Positions 55,704 to 64,000 of a DNA stretch of 64,000 nucleotides are shown here, piece after piece; the stretch's first letter is position 1, and each line of letters starts with the position of its first letter. Source of the DNA: Morchella semilibera (lineage: Eukaryota; Ascomycota; Pezizomycetes; Pezizales; Morchellaceae); assembly GCA_009192285.1 (NCBI GenBank), contig CM018607.1, forward strand, positions 1,549,736-1,613,735, in the 5' to 3' direction. The position numbers were made by a program, and so were the translations under genes. Below the pieces are notes generated by a model. The model saw nothing but the letters and a program-made list of their open reading frames with translations, was not told where the DNA came from and ran no database searches.

Positions 55704-58489
55704 TCACATTAAGCATCCGTTCTTCTTACTTGAATGCAAGTCCGTGACCCCAATCCTGAATCTCTGCCCCACGTTCCCTTTAATGAAAGCCTCCACGCTC
55801 CATTCGTACCAGACCTTTCGCTCACTAGTCTCTCGCCAGACCGTCACGTCGACCTCAGAGTCGTCAGGAAGCTGCACTGGAGTCTACGAGTTGTTAGTGA
55901 TGAGTTCATCCCATCTAGTTATTCGGCTACATGCGGTGAGATACACCGGAAGTCCTCCACTCCCTGCTACCGCTCCCCTTGAACGCCCCCCCCCCCTCTC
56001 ATCCTAGAGTATGCAGGAAGCGAGCTCGAACAATAGATCCGAATGCATGCATGCATGTGTATCGACTCTATCGCTCGCTTCCCCTCATTTTGTGGAGAGT
56101 AATCCAAAAAAAAAAAAAAGGAAAAAGAAAAAGAAAAAAACAAGGGTCCCAGCCCGTGTAGTGCAGTGCGTGCACACCACACCACTGTAGCAGGGGGGAG
56201 GGTGGTAGTGGTGGTTCTATAAATATCTGCACCATCTGGGATTTGCAGGGGAGAACGAAAAAAGTAGATAGAGAGAGGAAAGGAAGGGTGGGAAAAAAAA
56301 AATCTCAATTCCTATTACGTACCTTTAACGGGAAGAATATCGGAAACCAACTAATCATATCCTTACTCTTCGCGTCGATCGTATCCGGCCTAGTGCTCAA
56401 CTCTACATCACCAAAAAGGACACTCTCAAAGTATCCTGCCAACCCATGCACTACTCCCCTCCGAGGAATTTTGAAGGTAGCCTTTGACTTCCTTATGTTA
56501 TGGTCGTTTCCACCATCGCCGAGTCCGATAAAGCCGCCGCCTAGTGCGGCCGCCTCGGACATGGTGTTAGCGGGCAACGGGTGATGGAAATCCCAGGCCC
56601 GATGAATGTATTCGTTCTCAGCGAGAGATTCAATGGCTTGCAGCATCACTACGTAAGGGGTTTCTGGGGCCTCCGGGTCAGCTCGCCGTGAGAGGATGTC
56701 GGCGTGGATTTTGGGAGCCATGATGGGTGTATAGTGTGCAGAGTATGATGCGGGGATGGAGATGCCGCCATTAGCTAAGTATTTAGAAAGCACAATCAGT
56801 AGGCTTGCCTACTCGGGATCTGATTCAAAAAATGACAAACATACGATTTAATACTCTCTGCACACCATCTAAACACTCTGGACTAAGCTCGTTATCACCG
56901 AAGCTGCCCAATAGCTCACTGATAATGATGTCCACTTTGAATGGCGGGTTCCAGCTGCGCATGTCACTCTTCACCACCGTAACCTGCCCACCCCAGGTAT
57001 CACGATTGTGCCGTAGAAGATGCACATAGGCGTTGGGATTTTTCTCGACCGCAATTAGCTTAATGGCGCGGCTAGCAGATTTTGAAGCTCGAAGGGCTCG
57101 GGAAACGAGCGGTCCTCGACCGGCTCCAGTTACGGCAACGATACTGCCAGTTGGATTAGCGTAACCAGGGAGACTATCTCAGCAGGTACTAAGGGTAGGA
57201 TAAGGCCACGGCAGAATTAAAGGGTAGAAAATAGAGAATGGGCTAGGAGACCTACATTGTTTCACTTGGATCCCTCACGTCCAAGGCTGCCTTGATTGCT
57301 TTCTCGTACTGATCATACTTAACAGGGTCTTTTTCGAATACTTCATATGTGATGCTTTCGAGGTTATCAGCCAGAGGCTGGAGTGGCGCCTGAAGATAGT
57401 CCTGGTATCCTGCTCCGAACCTTTCAACAGTCGATTGCTGGGGCTGGTTCTTCTGGAGGTGTCGTAGGTACACCAAGTAACTGAGAGGCTCGTATCTTGT
57501 GTTTAAGTTTGATCCAGACCTGGCAGCGACTACAGGTGTGGGGTTAATATATGTGTCGGATATGAGAATATACGGTACAGGGCGAAGCTTCATGTACCGG
57601 GTAAGCAGGCCTTGATGCAACTTTGAGAGGACGGGGTACCCTTTGGCGTTAGGGCAGAAAGTAGACGAAGGGATGAGAAGGGTACGGATAGGCTCGGCGA
57701 ACCAGCGGTTCACGATATGCTGGGAAGGAATAAAAGCAGGAATTTGGAGCGCTGGGTTTTAAAGTTAGTGGTTAGTAACCCATACTTAGAGGAGCAGGAT
57801 AAGTACCAAGAGACAATCGTGGATTGTATTTGCAGATTGTTCGAATCGTATTCCAAATATCCCACATTGAAAATTCATCATATATGTTTCCGCTATTCGT
57901 TGCAGATTCTTCGTCTTCTACCATAGGGAGAAGAATATGAATCTGTGTGTAGGATCCCTTTAATAATGTTGTATGTAAGACCTGCGCATATTGAGCAACA
58001 TTTGTCTTTCTTTTCGGTCCCTCGATGACTACAGTATTTATTCCGCAAAACCCGGCATATTCCAACTCGTGCGCCAGGACTTGTCGGGAAACATGGGCGA
58101 ACAGAGGGTCTTCGGAGTCCAGGTCAATCCATGTGGACGTAAACGCAATGACCTGGGGAATATGCTCGCCGGGGTGAATATTGACTTCCTCGGCGTCGAG
58201 TGAGGGGATGCAAAGATGGGCCTTATTTTCTGCACGAGCGCCGGAGGTGGCTTGCTCAATACGTGTGCGGAAGTTGGCATTGGTTATATAGGTGGTTATC
58301 ATATCATACTGATGTGTTTGGTTAGACTTGAACGCCAGCGCAAGTGGTGATTTCTTTTTTGGGGTTACTTACGCCATTGCTGATTTCTTCTTCGAGCGTG
58401 CCGATATTTATTCCAACGTTCGGGGTGGGGAGATGGTGGCCAACATACCATACGGGAATGTTGGGCTCGGCAGGCTGATGGGCATCCAT
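55704..58489 (-). CDS. PRMT5: Protein arginine methyltransferase 5 (Skb1/Hsl7)
   Basis: Six exons on the minus strand: 58489-58373, 58308-57807, 57751-57256, 57143-56845, 56774-56323, 55871-55704; 677 residues, all junctions in frame. The N-terminal TIM-barrel ([20 protein letters not shown] through [14 protein letters not shown]) is followed by the methyltransferase core: [18 protein letters not shown] (SAM-binding motif I), [21 protein letters not shown] and the double-E loop [20 protein letters not shown]. The beta-barrel carries [16 protein letters not shown] and WFPIFFPLK; the short last exon supplies [11 protein letters not shown] and ends [17 protein letters not shown]. It makes symmetric dimethylarginine on spliceosomal Sm proteins and histones. 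The last intron is about 450 nt, much longer than the others. Confidence 0.95.
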
Positions 58490-58862
58490 CGTGTGATTTC
58501 TTGTAAACAAGAAAATCAGTAATAGATAATGGCGAGGTACTCTGTGTAGGTATCCGTGGATGGAGAGGTAGCACCTTGAGCTGCAGCCGCGAGTGGTGAA
58601 GTGTTGTAGGATCGTTGCATGGAACCAATAAAATGTTCGCGATGCGCAACATGCACCTATGGCGGGGTGCGAGAGTGGCTTGTGCCGTCCCCGCATCTGT
58701 TATTTGGCCTGGGCAGGGGTGAAGTGGGTGTTAGCCACGAATGGGATCACAGTGAACCCTAGCCCTGTGCTTTACAGGTAGGTTCTTATGTTTTGGCTTA
58801 CATGAGACTTGAGGACCCTACCACTCGGCGGACATTTAATAATCAAGTGGAGTATGTACCTG

Positions 58863-58946
58863 TTAGTCTCGTCCCCAGACCCCATCGATATTTATTATTA
58901 TTTATTGTTCAATACCGCACCAAAATAGGGGATGGGCACAAGACTA
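58863..58946. mobile_element. hAT-like MITE (TTAGTCTC family), copy C, internally deleted, perfect 8-bp target duplication
   Basis: 84 bp. The left end TTAGTCTCGTCCCCAGACCC and the inner TTGTTCAATACCG match copy B; the right end reads GGGCACAAGACTA. It is flanked by TGTACCTG on both sides (58855-58862 and 58947-58954). Confidence 0.85.
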
Positions 58947-61544
58947 TGTACCTGTGTCTCAAAAATGAGAGCCATTACTATTGATGTTAGGTGAAATTAT
59001 ATCCTAAATACTTCAACGGAGCTCTTGAGTATGTAAGCAATAATGGTCCTCGGAGGTTTATGCACACGCACTTGGTACTAGTGCCTACATCAATACCACC
59101 AAGGTGCTTAAGGATCGCAAGTAGTTACCATATTTGGTTGTAATCTGCCAAGCCAGTGTGGGGCCCGCGTTTGTCCTGATAACATCGCGTCTTCCCCAAC
59201 TTCCTCCTTCTTCCTTTGCCCACCTCAACAACCACCAGATTGCCCTCAACCATCGGATCGCTCCAACCTTCGTCACTGGTACCTTTTGCCAAATCGTCTG
59301 GTACTATTTCAACGCTTCTCGCCAACTTTCCCCCCTCGTTTTGCTCATATACCGCTCGTTCCGCTGCTCTGTGTCCTTGTTCTTCGTGGTCTTGTTGGCT
59401 CTCGCTCCTTTTCTCGTCTCCTTGAGACAAAACATAAACTCCAGCAGTCCCAACTGTCCCCATAGCTCTCCAGTATCGGCGCAGGGAATTCGTTCCTTGA
59501 GAGAAGCTATGGCACTCGCAGATCCACCTACCACTTTCCGACCGTTGTTGTCAATGGAAAAAGAATAGGCCGGGTTATGCAATAGGGTGTTATTCTCGCC
59601 GTCGGTACTGGGACTGAACCCTAACTAGCCCCGTCACTTGTGTCACAGTAGCGTCGAACGGGGCTCTTCCAGGCGGTGTTACAGATAGTTTCACGTTTCG
59701 TCGAGTCCTGCTAGACCGGCTCTAGGCATTCCTTTGGATGGGAATGCGGTTTTGTGGAGAGAAATTTTACTGCAGGCCAATATAGGCAGTGGGGGCATTC
59801 CTCATCTGTCGGTTGCATAGTTATTTTCGCTTGGTGCTGGACGTCATTGGAACTCGGTGGTGCTTGGTAGTCCGTTGACGACGCCCGCCCTCAGGCCTGG
59901 TGCACCGCTAGGATTGTGCGCGAGGGCTTGCCGCCCCAGCAGCTAACCCACGCTTTACAAACGGACATGGGAACGGCTTCATACTCACCTGAAAGGCAAA
60001 TTGCCGGTAATGCATGTACGCAAATAGTAGCTTTACGCGATGTGCAGCGAACCTTTCAGGTTTACATACGGAAGCCCTCCCATCGTCATATCAGCGTGGG
60101 TTACAAGCTCCAGAGTGGGTCACTTGCATACCAAACCTCGTGCCACAATCCTTACAGCGTACGTTGGTGGTGACGGGCAACCGTCATCATCAGCCAGTAT
60201 CATCGAGCTTCAATGTAGTGGTCATTAGAAATGACCTCATCCGGCCCCTCCACCTGGACTGATCTTGCATCAGGCCCAGTTCTCATTTTGGGAAAAGACT
60301 AGCCAACTGTGCTTGTGTCGAACCTCCTTGGAAATGCTTCGAGAACGTCTATGTACGCACCTCGGGGGAGCTTCTTGGGGGTAAGACACACGGTGATGCC
60401 CCGTCTAAAAAGACAAACTCCACGGCTTTTGTTGTTTTTTGCCCGTGCTTGGTCTCCGGAAACGGGGACTAAAGAAATCAAATACATCATGACAGTGCTG
60501 CCACTACAAACGGAGAGAAGGGAAAGGAGCCAACAGCCATGACTAACAGGACTCTTGCCTTCCGGCCGGGGGTAAGGTCCCCTCTCCTTCGGGCCAGGGG
60601 GGTGCAGGCAGTATCCGAGAGGAAAATGGGCGTCCTGCGGGATTCAAACGTCGAGAGAGTTGGTGAGGATATGCGAGATTTTACCACGTAAGGCGATATT
60701 GGATTAAAATGGTTATACTAAACGGAGGAGAGCGGCCGATGTTACACATCGAAAACCAACAGCTCCTGTTTCCACACACTTCTCCTGTTTCCTCAGCCAT
60801 TTGTTCCTGGTTTTTGTGAGAGGCATGCGGCACTTGGACGCCAGGTTCGATGTGACAGTTCCGACTGGTCCGTTTTGCCTTTCGCATAAACTCGGGACGT
60901 GGCTGGTTTAGAGTTGAGTGAGGATGAAGGGCTGGGGGTAGAAGTGATGGCGTGTTGAGGTTGATGCTGGCTGGGGTTGGGCCGGGGTCGTTCCTACGGG
61001 GGCGACTCCAACTTTTTTTTTGATAAGTTATCCCCTCTGTATCATTACTGGAAATAGCTAATTTTTACTGCAGGGACGAAGTTTGTGGAGGGAAGAGGAA
61101 TGGAAGGGATGGGGGGGGGGGGGGTAATGGTCACTTTGTACTTGTACGTATGGAATTTATGGACTATGTGGGGGAATTGTGTTCAAAAATATGTTAGCTT
61201 AATATTGCAGTCTGACTCACATCACCGCAGATTATTTTAATGAAATTGTGAATATAATCTCATGCTATGCATGGTTTTTAGAGAACTTTGTTTCTTTCCT
61301 GTACTAGCCTGATCACACCGCTAGCTATAAACTGTCTACTAGATTAAGGTAGATCTCAAACCTTGCTCCCTTGCCTAAGAGTATCTTTACGTTCTGGCAC
61401 TGATGTTGAATGGTGGGTATTTGGGTAGGAAGGTGGGTGGCGGCATACTATTCAAAGTGCGTGACTCTTAAAGCTTTCGCCTCATATTTTAGATTTTGGG
61501 ACGAAATACGACCAGTCGAGCCTGATTGAATTTAGGGTATTATA

Positions 61545-61730
61545 TACTTTAACGCCGGATCGGATATTCCTATAAGCCTTAGTCAAGGGTTAGTCTAATA
61601 AAGACCTTATATATTCCTCAAATCACTCTTAAAAATGCTTGAATAAGGTCTTTATTAGACTAACTTTTCACTAAGCCCTTTTTAAGGCTGAAATCAGGCC
61701 CATAGGAATATCCGACCGGGCGTTAAAGTA
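61545..61730. mobile_element. MITE with long inverted repeats (TACTTTAACG family)
   Basis: 186 bp. Left TACTTTAACGCCGGATCGGA, continuing TATTCCTAT; right ATAGGAATATCC then GACCGGGCGTTAAAGTA. Further inside, GGTTAGTCTAATAAAGACC pairs with GGTCTTTATTAGACTAAC, so the element folds almost throughout. TA at both ends. Confidence 0.82.
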
Positions 61731-62255
61731 TCTTATCAAATTCATAAATTATTGTGGTGCTTAAATATTTAATCCTCTTGATCAATTGATTATTAGAAGA
61801 TCAGTAGGGTCTTATATTAATACCACCGCATCACATATCAAGGACGAAACTCTGTGCAGATCTGGGGTGATATATATTGAATCCCCACGTCCTCAAACCA
61901 CTGAGCGCATGTAATTGTCGGGTTGAAAACGAACTAGAGGCCGCAACGGTGAGCATATGGAACGAATTTCTCCTGCTTACATACATACCTAAAGGTTAAC
62001 TTAACTAGCTACTAGCTCGAAGGGTATATCTGGCCCGGTTTATCCATATAGGCTATCATTTGCAGATTGAATTAAATGCCTCCTGAGAAAACTGGCACAA
62101 TTCTTGTTTGGGGCGGTAGACATGATTCTCCAAGAGAACCACTGGAATAGAAACTACGGTTGCCCCTGCAGGCCGTACAAGCAAGGTCTAAGATATAGGG
62201 ATTTTGGGCCAATAATGAGCAGTCCCAACAACCTCTGGCTCGTGTTAATTTGAGC

Positions 62256-62370
62256 TACTCGCGGCAGGCAACAAGTACCCGAAAATGCAGCTGCACTGCA
62301 CCGGTGTATTTCCCTCTTTAATCCAATGAGAATTGCATCTCAAGACTTGCATATTCGGGTGCCGCGAGTA
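62256..62370. mobile_element. MITE-like element with TACTCGCGGCA ends
   Basis: 115 bp. Left TACTCGCGGCA, then after an extra nine bases CCCGAAAATGCA; right TGCATATTCGGG then TGCCGCGAGTA. TA ends. Confidence 0.7.
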
Positions 62371-63230
62371 GATGGTTGAATCGTTGCCGTAGTTTTCTGC
62401 TAGCTAGCTCGATCTGTTTAAACGGTCCGATTGACCAAAGTACCTCTCAGAGCTTATATCACTAGCGGGTTTCACCTATAACATTTTCTTCAGGGCGAAG
62501 AAGGTTGAGATCTCCGTCTGCTTGGTTGTGGGCTGTGCTTGCTATATACAGGCAGCAAAGCAACGGTAGCAGTATACAAGTTAGATGGAAATGTGGAGAA
62601 GGGTAACGTTAATGTATGGGAAGTAATTTCAAGTCCACTCCAGACAAGCCCAGTTTCAACTCAGGGGCCAATCTACCTAGATATGACAGAACTGCCGCAA
62701 CCAAGAAGAAAAGGCTCCTAAGTAATGTTTTATTATTTTATCTACCATGGTTCGATCAGACAAGCAAGCAAGGCAGGATATGGATTACTGAGGAAAAGAA
62801 TCTGGGCGTGACGGGAGGCGGCCATAGCGGCGTATGCATGCATGCTGTTACTCTGCCAACCACCCCTTGCTTCCCCTCCCCCACTAGGTCACAAAACTGA
62901 CGTCTGATTCCCGACAGTGTGGATCACAGTTTCCATAAACGCGGGCGTGCATGAGGCGGACCACCGCCATGCTGTGATTACCTAGGTACTTTGCCTCTGT
63001 ATCCACTTTAGGGGGAGGGAAATAAATTAACACCGTATGTTAGTTCCAGTTGTTATTATAGTTGGCTGATGTTATAGCTAGATATGTGGAAGGATAGCCC
63101 CCACTGCAAATGGGCTGGTTAGGTTTGGATGTAAGTATTACATATCCGGAATTATTTCGTTGATATTTTCAATTTGACCTATTCTTTCACACTCAGGGAG
63201 GTAATCTTAAATAAGGTACTTATTCGGTGA

Positions 63231-63254
63231 ATGAAACGAAACGAAACGAAACGA
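63231..63254. repeat. GAAAC microsatellite
   Basis: Four to five tandem GAAAC units (AAACGAAACGAAACG). Confidence 0.85.
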
Positions 63255-64000
63255 ACTCATGGTTAGGTAATTCGCCCCTGTGAAATTGCTGCTGATGATA
63301 GTGCTGATGGCAGATGTTTCTTCTTCTCAGGTAGCGGCGGTGGTGGTAATTGGAGATAAGTCTTTACTTGCTTTTTTTTTTATTGCGCAAATGATGATTT
63401 TCGGGCCGTAATTACACACCTTGAGGCTGGATAGCTGGAGGCTTGTTTGGTCCCCGAGCTATCAGACTGGATACCACCTATCATCCACGATGTGTATGAT
63501 GTCTCCCCCACCATAAGCCAAGAAATAGAGCGCATATTTTGGACCATTGGTTGATCTATGGATGATTGGGTGATACAGAGCAGAGCCCTCGACCTGATCC
63601 ATGTTAGATCTCCCGTTAATTCTCACACCTCTACGGTTTCGATTCATGGCCACAATGGGGTAAAGTTTCGAGAGAAAGAGATAATTATACATACCGTTCT
63701 AGCTAGTTAGCTAGGTTAGTTAGCGAGGCATTTCGAATTTCACGTGTAAGCAGGTCAGTCCCCGAAAACCTTGCCAACTCGCAACCGATATTAAACGCGC
63801 TCCAAATGAGGAGAGGGGGGACATCGTGAATCCGAATTAGGATCTGAAGTGTTGGCAAGTACTTATGTTAGAACAACGCGTTGTAATGGGGGGAGGTAGA
63901 CTGATCATTTCTTACATGCCAACATGACGGCGTAATTTTCTATCTGCGCTTTTTTTTTTTTTCTTTCACAAGGCACGCGGACGTTCTGCCCTCCTGTACC

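Larger units (their letters stand above)
58490..64000. other. Long spacer; no supported gene
   Basis: 5.5 kb. Opposing open frames at 59125-59582 and those at 59916-60887 have no recognisable family. Contents are a short hAT-like MITE at 58863, MITEs at 61545 and 62256, a G run at about 61113-61125, and a (GAAAC)n microsatellite at 63231-63254. The last open frame (63462-63692, minus) is not supported. Confidence 0.5.

Noticed and set aside
59125-59582. Three overlapping open frames, one of 144 residues
   Set aside because: Both strands are open over the same bases and none resembles a known family; the long hydrophobic run on the plus strand is explained by pyrimidine-rich sequence.
59900-60270. 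Minus-strand CxxC-containing stretch (RCKDCGTRFGMQVTHSGAC)
   Set aside because: Resembles a zinc finger, but frames are short and interrupted, with no start or flanking exons that fit.

Overview
The window looks like a piece of a filamentous ascomycete (Pezizomycotina) genome. The evidence is a set of fungal housekeeping genes with short GT-AG introns and CTRAY-like branch sites, a poly-glutamine zinc-finger regulator of a type seen in moulds, and several genes with a Clr5 N-terminal domain and ankyrin repeats. Gene density is low and the spacers are AT-rich and full of small inverted-repeat elements. This fits a Pezizomycete of the truffle type, but that placement is inference and not shown by the sequence.

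Layout. 1-5.3 kb: the end of an ankyrin gene, then a four-exon Clr5-ankyrin gene whose last repeats are knocked out of frame. 7.0-12.4 kb (minus): a very large Q-rich C2H2 gene spread over three frames. 13.6-14.3 kb: ribosomal protein L26 (plus). 17.9-19.4 kb (minus): a second Clr5-ankyrin gene. 15-25 kb is otherwise a graveyard of MITE-like inverted repeats. 26.3-27.2 kb (minus): Hsp90 co-chaperone p23/Sba1. 27.9-28.6 kb: ESCRT-III Vps24. 31.4-32.8 kb (minus): Tma46-like CCCH protein. 33.3 kb: the tiny OST4 gene. 34.7-36.3 kb: mRNA export adaptor Yra1/ALY. 39.0-40.5 kb: a third Clr5 gene, without ankyrins. 45.2-47.4 kb: UV-damage endonuclease UVDE. 54.3-54.9 kb (minus): RNase P/MRP Rpr2-domain protein. 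55.7-58.5 kb (minus): the arginine methyltransferase PRMT5/Skb1 in six exons. The long spacers at 40.5-45 kb, 47.4-54.3 kb and 58.5-64 kb carry repeats but no gene I can support.

The conserved genes serve general cell functions (translation, mRNA export, protein folding, glycosylation, vesicle sorting, DNA repair, RNA processing, methylation) and show no operon-like logic. The accessory content is the Clr5/ankyrin set and the transposon relics. The strongest new observations are a hAT-like MITE family with three copies, each flanked by an 8-bp target duplication; a TA-target MITE nested in another element, with the empty site visible in a second copy; many unrelated hairpin elements that share TACTCG/CGAGTA ends; a near-identical 297-bp duplication inside an ankyrin array; and a UVDE N-terminus that looks like a mitochondrial targeting sequence. 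I found no recognisable retroelement or transposase coding region.
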